Positions 9,529 to 17,964 of a DNA stretch of 64,000 nucleotides are shown here, piece by piece. A program made the translations under genes and the position numbers. Source of the stretch: Staphylococcus piscifermentans (GTDB taxonomy: Bacteria > Bacillota > Bacilli > Staphylococcales > Staphylococcaceae); the NCBI RefSeq assembly GCF_900186985.1, contig NZ_LT906447.1, positions 1,488,001 through 1,552,000 of the forward strand, given 5' to 3'. The notes under the pieces are model-generated. The model worked only from the letters and a program-made list of their open reading frames with translations, was not told where the DNA came from and ran no database searches. Positions within the stretch are counted from its first letter, which is position 1. Each line of letters starts with the position of its first letter.

Positions 9529-9546
9529 TTGTGAAACTTTACACAA
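9529..9546 (+). promoter_or_regulatory. Candidate Rex operator upstream of srrAB
   Basis: TTGTGAAACTTTACACAA matches the Rex operator consensus TTGTGAAWWWWTTCACAA at 16 of 18 positions and keeps the diagnostic TTGTG...CACAA arms. Rex is the NADH/NAD-sensing repressor of anaerobic genes. The next gene downstream is srrA, 271 bases away. A weak sigma-A -10 (TATAAT, 9607-9612) follows. Confidence 0.55.
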
Positions 9547-9688
9547 TATTTTACGTTGTGTTCGCAAACTCTTAGTTTCAATTATCTTGTTGATATATGC
9601 TTATGATATAATATCCTTTGTAGTGAAAAATTATTTGTTATAAAGTAGGCAATACTAATCGACAAATGAACGATGTTAAATTTTAAAA

Positions 9689-9793
9689 TATCCAATACTA
9701 ACAACTCTAAACATATAAAAAAGATGAATGATACAACGAAATTGATATTGCAATAAACACAATTCGTCTTAAAGTATCATATAAAATTGGATA
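9689..9793 (+). other. Structured srrAB leader (nested inverted repeats)
   Basis: An outer perfect repeat TATCCAAT (9689-9696) and ATTGGATA (9786-9793) encloses ATGATAC-AACGAA (from 9728) pairing with TTCGT...GTATCAT (to 9780). If transcription starts near the TATAAT at 9607, this folds in the 5' leader just before the srrA ribosome site. The rest of the 9497-9817 gap is AT-rich and shows nothing else I can name. Confidence 0.35.
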
Positions 9794-9817
9794 CTCAAAT
9801 GGGAGGTAGCAATAACT

Positions 9818-10540
9818 ATGACAAAAATACTTGTCGTTGATGATGAAGAAAGAATCCGAAGACTGCTTAAATTATATTTAGAAAGAGAATCTTTTGATAT
9901 CGAAGAAGCTCAAGACGGCAAAGAAGCATTAGATATGGCATTGAATAATGATTATGCTTGTATCTTATTAGACTTAATGCTTCCCGAATTAGACGGTATA
10001 GAAGTTGCAAACCGTTTAAGAGAGTATAAAGACACACCTATTATTATGTTGACCGCTAAAGGGGAAGAGACAAACCGCGTGGAAGGATTTGAATCTGGGG
10101 CAGATGACTATATCGTCAAACCATTTTCACCGCGCGAAGTTGTTTTACGTGTTAAAGCCTTACTAAGACGTACTTTAACAGCAGCTTCTGAGCAAAATGA
10201 GCCACACGCTAGAGATTTGATTGAATTCAAACATTTAGTGATTGATAACGATGCACATCGCGTACTTGCTGATGGTACTCAAGTCAACTTAACACCGAAA
10301 GAATATGAACTATTAATCTTCTTAGCGAAGACACCGAACAAGGTTTTTGACCGTGAACAATTATTGAAAGATGTATGGCATTATGAATTCTACGGAGACT
10401 TGCGTACTGTAGATACACATGTCAAACGTCTTAGAGAAAAATTAAATCGTGTTTCCTCAGATGCAGCGCACATGATTCAAACTGTCTGGGGCGTCGGTTA
10501 TAAATTCGAGGTCAACAGCAATGATGAAACGGCTCAATAA
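9818..10540 (+). CDS. srrA: Respiratory response regulator SrrA (ResD-type)
   Basis: OmpR-family response regulator of the staphylococcal respiratory response system, which adjusts gene expression to low oxygen, nitric oxide and quinone redox state. The product is 240 aa. The receiver domain (1-120) has the acidic pair D8-D9, the phosphoacceptor D52 in LLDLMLPELDG, Thr in MLTAKG and Lys in DYIVKPF. The C-terminal winged helix (about 140-235) contains LTPKEYELLIFL and VDTHVKRLREKL. A GGGAGG site precedes the ATG. It overlaps srrB by 20 bases. Confidence 0.95.
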   Translation: MTKILVVDDEERIRRLLKLYLERESFDIEEAQDGKEALDMALNNDYACILLDLMLPELDGIEVANRLREYKDTPIIMLTAKGEETNRVEGFESGADDYIVKPFSPREVVLRVKALLRRTLTAASEQNEPHARDLIEFKHLVIDNDAHRVLADGTQVNLTPKEYELLIFLAKTPNKVFDREQLLKDVWHYEFYGDLRTVDTHVKRLREKLNRVSSDAAHMIQTVWGVGYKFEVNSNDETAQ

Positions 10541-12272
10541 TGTCGTAATAAAACTGTGGTTAACTATAATTCTTATAGTGACGACAGTTTTAATTTTACT
10601 CAGTGCAGCTTTAATTACGTTTATTCAAAACTATTATACGCAAGATACTGAACAATCCTTAATTAAAGATGCCGAACGCATCAGTGTATTACTCGAAGAA
10701 TCCGATAACAAGGGACTGGCAATCAAGCATAGTAAAGCATTGATCGAAGGTCCGAGCGGCTTGATTATCATGAAAAATAAAAATGATGAATTCTATAATT
10801 CACATTCTAAGTTGAAAAACGAAATGATGAATGTGATTACTAAAAATTCTAATTATCAAAAGGTGTTTAAAGACCATCAAAAAACCTCACAGCATGTGAA
10901 GTTAAAAGTCGATGATAAAACTAGAACTTACGTATTGTTAGGTTATCCGACAAAAATAGATGCTGCCACTCCAAACGGTGCAGTATTTATTTATCAAGAC
11001 TTAAAGAGTATAGATGATACCAATAATGTGATTACTATTATTATTTTAGCGACAGCAGTTATCTTCTTAATTATAACAACTGTTTTTGCATTCTTTTTAT
11101 CATCAAGAATTACCAAACCGCTTCGCCAACTCCGTACTCAAGCAATGAACGTATCTGAAGGCGACTATACGCAAGTTAACAATATTAATTCGAAAGATGA
11201 AATTGGTGAATTAGCACATTCTTTCAATAAGATGAGTAATGATATCCAAAGACATATTGATGAAATTTCTGCTTCAAAAAACATCAGAGACAGCCTCATC
11301 AATTCAATGGTCGAAGGCGTATTGGGGATTAATGAAAACAGAGAAATTATTCTTTCTAATGAAATGGCTAAAAAAATGGCCGAACAGCTCCGTGCGACAA
11401 AAAAAGAACAATTTACTGAACAGATGGATCGTACGTTTGAAGAAAAAGAAATCCAGTTCCAAGAATATGAAGTCAAAAATCGTTACTATGTCGTTATTAT
11501 GAGTTATATTGAACAATTCCAACCTCACCAAAGCGGTGTAGTAGCGATTATTCGAGATATGACCAACGAGCATCAATTAGATCAGATGAAAAAAGACTTC
11601 ATTGCTAATGTTTCTCACGAACTACGTACACCTATTGCCTTATTGCAAGGTTACACAGAATCTATTGTAGACGGCGTGGTTTCTGAACCGGAAGAAATCA
11701 GAGATTCACTTTCAATTGTTCTAGACGAAACACAGCGCTTGAATCGTCTCGTCAATGAACTGTTAAATGTAGCAAGAATGGATGCTGAAGGCCTATCAGT
11801 AAATAAAGAAGTGCAGCCTATCGATAACTTATTGGAGCGCATGCAACTGAAATATCGTCAACAAGCTGAAGATTTGCAGATTGATATTAATTTGGCACCA
11901 GATACTAATGGAAAACTTTGGTACTATGATACAGATAGAATGGAACAAGTACTGACTAACTTAGTAGACAATGCCTCTCGCTATACTTCACCGGGAGATG
12001 CGATTACTATCAGTACAGGCGAATCAGATCAATACGATATCTTATATGTTTCTGATACAGGCAGCGGAATAGCACCCGAGCATATTGATTTAGTATTTGA
12101 CAGATTTTACAAAGTGGATGCTTCTAGAAAACGTGGTAAAGAAGGAACAGGGTTAGGCTTATTTATCTGCCGTATGATTATCGAAGCACAAGATGGCACG
12201 ATTGACTTGAAAAGTCATTTAGGCGAGGGCACAACCTTTATTATTAAATTGCCCAAGCCGCCAAAGCATTAA
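10521..12272 (+). CDS. srrB: Respiratory sensor histidine kinase SrrB (ResE-type)
   Basis: Membrane sensor kinase partner of SrrA, 583 aa. Domains in order: transmembrane helix about 12-33, extracytoplasmic sensor, second transmembrane helix about 170-193, HAMP, a PAS-like segment (about 255-345), HisKA with H366 in NVSHELRTP, and a HATPase domain with the N box NLVDNASRY and the G boxes DTGSGIAPEH and GTGLGLFICR. The first of two adjacent ATGs (10521) is used because the S. aureus protein also begins with two methionines. It overlaps the end of srrA. Confidence 0.95.
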   Translation: MMKRLNNVVIKLWLTIILIVTTVLILLSAALITFIQNYYTQDTEQSLIKDAERISVLLEESDNKGLAIKHSKALIEGPSGLIIMKNKNDEFYNSHSKLKNEMMNVITKNSNYQKVFKDHQKTSQHVKLKVDDKTRTYVLLGYPTKIDAATPNGAVFIYQDLKSIDDTNNVITIIILATAVIFLIITTVFAFFLSSRITKPLRQLRTQAMNVSEGDYTQVNNINSKDEIGELAHSFNKMSNDIQRHIDEISASKNIRDSLINSMVEGVLGINENREIILSNEMAKKMAEQLRATKKEQFTEQMDRTFEEKEIQFQEYEVKNRYYVVIMSYIEQFQPHQSGVVAIIRDMTNEHQLDQMKKDFIANVSHELRTPIALLQGYTESIVDGVVSEPEEIRDSLSIVLDETQRLNRLVNELLNVARMDAEGLSVNKEVQPIDNLLERMQLKYRQQAEDLQIDINLAPDTNGKLWYYDTDRMEQVLTNLVDNASRYTSPGDAITISTGESDQYDILYVSDTGSGIAPEHIDLVFDRFYKVDASRKRGKEGTGLGLFICRMIIEAQDGTIDLKSHLGEGTTFIIKLPKPPKH

Positions 12273-12307
12273 TTCAACGAATTGAGAAGTATTAAAGCAT
12301 TGATATC

Positions 12308-12364
12308 AACTCCCTATATAAAGTAGTCACTTAAAAAGTGCAAGCTTTATATGGGGAGTTTTAT
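12308..12364 (+). terminator. Terminator after srrAB
   Basis: A 16-base stem, AACTCCCTATATAAAG (12308-12323) with CTTTATATGGGGAGTT (12345-12360), one G-U pair, followed by TTTAT. The loop holds a second small hairpin CACTT-AAA-AAGTG. Confidence 0.75.
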
Positions 12365-12402
12365 GTTGACAGAAAAATGTCTCTTCTGTTTAAGCATCGG
12401 GA

Positions 12403-12431
12403 TTGAATCAAAACATCTAATCCGATATAAT
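12403..12431 (+). promoter_or_regulatory. ribU promoter
   Basis: TTGAAT (12403-12408), a 17-base spacer and a perfect TATAAT (12426-12431). The FMN aptamer begins 30 bases downstream, as expected for a riboswitch leader. Confidence 0.75.
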
Positions 12432-12461
12432 AGATAAGAAAATAAAATAATAATGAAATTC

Positions 12462-12589
12462 ATCTTCGGGGTCGGGTGAAAGTCCCAACCGGCAGTAATT
12501 AAAGCCTGCGACCTGTATTTATTAATCATAAATATGGCTGATCTAGTGAGACTCTAGAGCCGACAGTATAGTCTGGATGGGAGAAGATG
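12462..12589 (+). promoter_or_regulatory. FMN riboswitch (RFN element)
   Basis: All conserved RFN blocks are visible in order: ATCTTCGGGG, GGGTGAAAGTCCC, ACCGGCAGTAA, AAAGCCTGCGACC, then GGCTGATCTAGTGAGA, GAGCCGACAGTATAGT and CTGGATGGGAGAAGAT. The outer ATCTTC and GAAGAT close the P1 stem. It lies in the leader of ribU, so high FMN should switch riboflavin uptake off. Confidence 0.95.
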
Positions 12590-12620
12590 GAGGGTTTATT
12601 TGTTGTGCGTAAATTCCTCC
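12590..12620 (+). promoter_or_regulatory. Possible expression platform of the FMN riboswitch
   Basis: GGAGGG-TTTA (12590-12599) can pair with TAAA-TT-CCTCC (12610-12620) directly after the aptamer. No T-run follows, so this is not a simple terminator. The CCTCC strand could instead pair with the ribU ribosome site (GGAAGGAG, 12639-12646), which would point to control of translation. Inference only. Confidence 0.35.
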
Positions 12621-12651
12621 TATTCGCGTAAGATGAATGGAAGGAGTACTT

Positions 12652-13200
12652 ATGAATCAACAAAAAAACAAACGCTTTATCATTATAAGTATGATGAGTG
12701 CCATTGCGTTTATTTTGATGTTTATCAAATTTCCGCTGCCATTTTTACCACCATACTTAACGCTTGATTTCAGCGACGTTCCTGCATTGCTTGCAACATT
12801 TCTATTTGGGCCTGTAGCAGGCGTGATTGTAGAACTCATCAAAAATCTGCTTAACTTCCTTTTCAATATGGGAGATCCGATAGGGCCTGTAGCAAATTTT
12901 GCAGCTGCAGTCAGTTTCTTGCTTACTGCATTTTATGTAAGTAAATTATCTAAAGGCAAATTAAATATAATTATAGGTTTAATTGCAGGTACTTTAGTAA
13001 TGACTTTAGTCCTGAGTATCTTAAACTATTTTGTCTTATTGCCTTTATATGGTATGATTATGAACCTTGCTGATGTAGTAAAAAACTTAAAAATTATCAT
13101 TGTATCAGGCATTATTCCGTTTAATATAATTAAAGGAATTGCGGTATCCATCATTTTCCTTTTACTCTATAAACGACTTAAAAAAGCATTGAACTATTAA
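12652..13200 (+). CDS. ribU: Riboflavin transporter, ECF substrate-binding S component
   Basis: Integral membrane protein of 182 aa that captures riboflavin for an energy-coupling-factor transporter; the shared EcfA1A2T module is not in this window. About five to six hydrophobic helices are visible, and the segments SDVPALLATFLFGPVAG and KNLLNFLF match RibU. The ATG at 12652 follows GGAAGGAG with six bases between; an earlier ATG at 12637 has no site. The FMN riboswitch upstream independently supports the assignment. Confidence 0.93.
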   Translation: MNQQKNKRFIIISMMSAIAFILMFIKFPLPFLPPYLTLDFSDVPALLATFLFGPVAGVIVELIKNLLNFLFNMGDPIGPVANFAAAVSFLLTAFYVSKLSKGKLNIIIGLIAGTLVMTLVLSILNYFVLLPLYGMIMNLADVVKNLKIIIVSGIIPFNIIKGIAVSIIFLLLYKRLKKALNY

Positions 13201-13230
13201 ACAAATAATCATTGCTCATTCATATATTAG

Positions 13231-13261
13231 GGGCTGGAACATATCGATTTGTTCCAGCTCC
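13231..13261 (+). terminator. Hairpin after ribU (staphylococcal GGAACA/TGTTCC type)
   Basis: GGGCTGGAACA (13231-13241) pairs with TGTTCCAGCTCC (13250-13261). No clear T-run follows. Similar hairpins occur near 20795 and 53781. It probably marks the 3' end of ribU. Confidence 0.5.
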
Positions 13262-13298
13262 TGTCTATATAATTGGCGACAACTAATTCTTAAGGAAA

Positions 13299-13335
13299 CA
13301 AAAAGAGACCAAAATACGAATCATATTTTGATCTC
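13299..13335 (-). terminator. Terminator of fer
   Basis: GAGACCAAAATA (13305-13316) pairs with TATTTTGATCTC (13324-13335). On the minus strand it is followed by TTTTTG, about 55 bases past the fer stop. Confidence 0.65.
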
Positions 13336-13390
13336 ACACATTCATCTATATTTAGCGAAGAATACTAACTTAAAAGACGATTGATAGTCA

Positions 13391-14699
<1,309 letters not shown>

Positions 14700-14774
14700 G
14701 ACAGTTACTAAAAATATAATTAAATGTTTATAAACATACCCAAACCTATTTATAATTGAATTGAGGCGACAATC

Positions 14775-14991
14775 ATGTATAAGACTATAGAAATAAACGG
14801 AAAATTAGGGAGTGCAATTTCTTACCCATCTAACCCTAAATATACAGCATACAGTCGGGTTGCGAACCCATCGCATGATGCATTACAAAATAAAATGGAA
14901 ATTTTAACACATCACCGCAACTATCCCTGCTTTTAGCGGTTGTATCTATGGTTTTGGTCCATTGAAAAAAGAAGGTGACAAAATATGCTGA
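14775..14991 (+). pseudogene. Possible remnant of a Cys/Met-metabolism PLP-dependent enzyme
   Basis: From the ATG at 14775 (behind TTGAGGCGAC) one frame encodes 53 aa including TAYSRVANPSHDALQNKMEI. This resembles the YxRxxNPxxxxL fingerprint of cystathionine synthase/lyase family enzymes. That frame stops at 14936. In another frame (from 14911 to the TGA at 14989) the text reads PAFSG...PLKKEGDKI, resembling the next family block (AFSSGMAAI...LxKxGDxxI). I read this as an N-terminal fragment with a frameshift. The likeness is judged by eye; the alternative is an unrelated small protein. Confidence 0.35.
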
Positions 14992-16094
14992 GAGCGTATA
15001 AAACCGAAATCAATCCTTCTTTTGAACAATGTCAAACCATCAACCAAACTATCGGCACATGCCGTTGGATTTACAACAAATTCATTGAAACCAATCAATA
15101 TCTATATGAAAAAGAAAAATCGTATATGGACGGTTATACATTCAGCAAATGGATGAACAATGTATATCTTCCAAGTCATCCGGATAAACATTGGGTTAAA
15201 CAAAGTGCCAGCAAAGCCATTAAACAATCCATTATGAATGCGCATCGTGCTTATCAGACATTTTTCAAAAATAAACAAGGTTATCCGAAGTTCAAAAAGA
15301 AATCGGGTATCGGAAGTTATTATTTGATCGGTACCATTCATGTACAACGGCATCGCATCCAATTGCCGAAGTTGGGATGGATTAAATTAAAAGAAAGAGG
15401 TTACATTCCCACAAATAATATAAAATCTGCCACCATCGTTAAAGAATATGACAGATATTATGTGTCGGTATTAGTTGATCAACCGCCTCCCCCTATTTTC
15501 AAACCGGAACAGACAGAGGGAATCGGTATTGATTTAGGATTGAAAGAAGCTGTATTCACACCCTCCGGTGTAAAAATCAGAAGCTTCAAAACGAATCAAA
15601 CTATTATTAAACTTGATAAATCTTTGAAAAGGCAGCAGCGAAAATTATCCAGAAAGAAAAAAGGTTCTCGTAATTGATATAAACAGTTGTTGAAAGTACA
15701 AAGATTATACCGACGTATTAAAAATATTAAAAAAGACATCAAACGCAAAGGCATACTCTCTATTCTCCGTACAAATCCGCAATTTATTACGATTGAAAAT
15801 TTAAATATCAAAGGCATGATGAGAAACAAAAGGTTGGCCAACAGTTTTCAACAGATCGGACTCGGTTACATTGTTGAATGGTTGAAAATCAAGTGTCAAG
15901 ATTATGGCATCGAATTACGCCAAGTCGACAGATTTTATCCATCCAGCCAAATATGTTCCGATTGCGGACATACACAACCCATGCCTTTGAATCAAAGAAC
16001 GTATTATTGTAATCATTGCGGAATGATGAAGGACAGAGACATCAATGCCAGTATAAATTTGAAACAAGCAACAGATTACACCGTGATAGTGTAA
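14985..16094 (+). pseudogene. tnpB: TnpB (IS200/IS605-type RNA-guided nuclease), one in-frame TGA
   Basis: TnpB nucleases are guided by an RNA copied from the element's right end. The reading frame is 369 codons, full family length, apart from a TGA at 15675-15677. Both halves are in the same frame, so no frameshift is needed; TGG (Trp) would restore it. The N-terminal helix-turn-helix domain begins MLRAYKTEINPSFEQ. RuvC residues are D183 (GIGIDLGLKEAVF), E271 (ITIENLNIKGM) and the DRDINASIN motif at 350-352. Zinc-binding CSDCGH and CNHCG are intact. AGAAGGTGAC precedes the ATG. As written the product would be a 230-aa fragment lacking most of RuvC. Confidence 0.85.
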
Positions 16095-16260
16095 TAAAAT
16101 AAAGAAAGGAAAACTGCTAAAAGGTTATCACACAATTTAAATGTATAGATAAAGTTTCAAACTACGGTGGGCTACATCGGAAGTAACGCTCTGGGAGAGG
16201 TTCATAGACCTGATTTCAATCGAAATCAACCTCATTGAAAAGAGAAATCCTCTAATAACA
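16095..16260 (+). ncRNA. Possible omega-RNA / right end of the TnpB element
   Basis: TnpB guide RNAs normally derive from the 3' end of tnpB and the element's right end. Here 166 bases after tnpB contain nested repeats: GATTTC-AATC-GAAATC (16212-16227), enclosed by AGGTT (16198-16202) and AACCT (16228-16232), and by AGAGG (16196-16200) with CCTCT (16249-16253). No protein is encoded. Assignment is by position and structure only. Confidence 0.4.
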
Positions 16261-16291
16261 TTTGAATATGTTTTTAGTAGCAGGGATAGAG

Positions 16292-17674
16292 ATGCTGCAA
16301 GAAGCCCTTGAAAATTGGTTTGGTTTCGATTCATTTAAACCAGGACAAGAAGCAATCATCGAAAGTATATTACGTCAACAAAATACTCTAGGGATCTTAC
16401 CAACCGGCAGTGGTAAAAGTTTATGTTATCAATTGCCGACTTATATCATGCAAAAGCCAACCTTAATCATTTCACCCTTGATTTCTTTAATGGATGATCA
16501 AGTGATGCAAATGAGAAAAAAAGGTGAACGCGCAGTGTGCTATGTGCATTCCGGTATGGGAATAGATGAAAAAATACAAAATCTTAAGTTAATTAAAAAG
16601 GCGAAATTTATATTTTTAAGCCCAGAATTTATATTACATCGCGATAATATTAAATACTTGAACAACATCGATTTAGGTCTGATTGTCTTAGATGAAGCAC
16701 ATTGTATTACAGAATGGGGCTATGATTTCAGACCTCATTACGCCTTAGTCGGTAAAATTACAAAGCGTTTCCCTAAAGCTACAGTATTAGCTTTAACTGC
16801 TACTGCCCCTAAGCACTTAAAACAAGATTTGGACGAGATAGTGGGCACGCAGTTTCATGAAATTAAAACTAAAATGGACCGAAGTAATATTTCATTATCA
16901 CATTTTAATTTCGAGAATGATAAAGAGAAAACGGAATGGTTAATAAACAAGGTAAGCTCAAGTGGACCTACTATCATTTATGTTTCATCTAAGAAAAAAT
17001 GTCGTGAACTTGCTCAACTTATCTATAATGCCGGTTATTTAACTGGAATTTACCATGGGGACATGTCTTATCAAGAAAGGCAAACTGTTCAACAACAATT
17101 TTTGCAAAACGATATTCCAATTGTTGTAGCAACCAGTGCTTTCGGAATGGGAATTAATAAACCTGATATCAGAACTGTAATACATTATCATCTGCCTCCT
17201 AGTCCCTCTAGCTACATTCAAGAAATAGGCAGAGCAGGAAGAGATGGCACATACAGTCAAGCTATAAGTTTGTTTCAGCCAGATGATGCATATTTACTAG
17301 ACACCTTAATGTTTGCTGATGTTATCAACGAAGCCGATATTGAGGCGTTTGAAGCAGGTGGCTTACTTCCAGAAGAAAAACAACGTATTATTGAAGTTCT
17401 TCGACAACGCTTTTCCCTAAAAGAAATTCGCCAAATATTTCAACGCTCAGAAATACGCAAAAAAGACGGTTTGATTAGAATGCTAGGATATAAAAACCTT
17501 ACGACTTGTCGCCGAGAATATCTGATGTCTTATTTTGGTGAAACTATCGAAAAACCTGCATCTTGTTGTGACAATGATCATAATGTAGAAATTATTAATG
17601 AAAGAAATACTAAAAAAGTAACAAGAAAGATGGATTATTTAGAAAAACTCAATCAAATATTCATGAAAAATTAA
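16292..17674 (+). CDS. recQ: ATP-dependent DNA helicase, RecQ family (RecS/YpbC type)
   Basis: 3'-5' DNA helicase in recombination and fork repair, 460 aa from the chosen start. Helicase motifs: Walker A LPTGSGKS, DEAH in VLDEAHCITEWG, ALTATAP, and motif VI QEIGRAGRDG. The zinc-binding region is CRREYLMSYFGE...CCDND. There is no clear HRDC domain, as in the short Bacillales RecQ. I prefer the ATG at 16292 (MLQEALENWFGFDSFKPGQ) after CAGGGATAGAG; TTG 16262 and ATG 16268 also stay in frame but lack a site and may be insertion-derived. Confidence 0.9.
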   Translation: MLQEALENWFGFDSFKPGQEAIIESILRQQNTLGILPTGSGKSLCYQLPTYIMQKPTLIISPLISLMDDQVMQMRKKGERAVCYVHSGMGIDEKIQNLKLIKKAKFIFLSPEFILHRDNIKYLNNIDLGLIVLDEAHCITEWGYDFRPHYALVGKITKRFPKATVLALTATAPKHLKQDLDEIVGTQFHEIKTKMDRSNISLSHFNFENDKEKTEWLINKVSSSGPTIIYVSSKKKCRELAQLIYNAGYLTGIYHGDMSYQERQTVQQQFLQNDIPIVVATSAFGMGINKPDIRTVIHYHLPPSPSSYIQEIGRAGRDGTYSQAISLFQPDDAYLLDTLMFADVINEADIEAFEAGGLLPEEKQRIIEVLRQRFSLKEIRQIFQRSEIRKKDGLIRMLGYKNLTTCRREYLMSYFGETIEKPASCCDNDHNVEIINERNTKKVTRKMDYLEKLNQIFMKN

Positions 17675-17837
17675 AATTAAGATGAAACTTCATGTTATGG
17701 TAGATGAAATGTAGTTAATACATGCTTAATCAACAAATTTAAATCCTTTCTTTTCTACTACACGCTAAAATTATAAATAAGATGGATTTGTCCTTTAAAA
17801 TTAAGATAAAAAATGTAATATTATATGCATCTTTTAT

Positions 17838-17867
17838 TTGTCGAAGGCTATCCGTGCAAGTTATAAT
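17838..17867 (+). promoter_or_regulatory. Probable ebpS promoter
   Basis: TTGTCG (17838-17843), an 18-base spacer and TATAAT (17862-17867). It leaves a leader of about 90 bases before ebpS. The rest of 17675-17964 is AT-rich and shows no gene. Confidence 0.5.
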
Positions 17868-17964
17868 AATAGTGTTAAGATTTAAATTTTTAACTTTCAT
17901 ATTGAGGGGTATGGATACTACATATGAAATTTAATCACTAATTTACAGAGAAAGGATGATGGCG

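Larger units (their letters stand above)
14700..16260 (+). mobile_element. TnpB-bearing insertion between ypbB and recQ (ends not resolved)
   Basis: About 1.6 kb that does not belong to the conserved fer-ypbB-recQ block. It contains a possible PLP-enzyme remnant, a TnpB gene broken by one stop codon, and a structured region after it. There is no TnpA, so it resembles IS1341-type IS200/IS605 relatives. I could not fix the ends: such elements make no target duplication and lack terminal inverted repeats. A 14-base palindrome ATGTTTATAAACAT lies near the left side (about 14725). Confidence 0.55.

Noticed and set aside
9553-9566. Second Rex-like site (TTGTG near 9556)
   Set aside because: The matching CACAA half is missing at the right distance.
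11165-11576. Open frames on both strands inside srrB
   Set aside because: They are in other frames of a well-conserved kinase and have no ribosome site or family match.
12347-12529. Minus-strand 60-codon frame over the FMN riboswitch
   Set aside because: It coincides with the riboswitch and promoter and has no ribosome site.
15675-15677. TGA in tnpB as a programmed selenocysteine or recoded codon
   Set aside because: There is no SECIS-like structure after it and staphylococci are not known to use TGA this way; a nonsense mutation is simpler.
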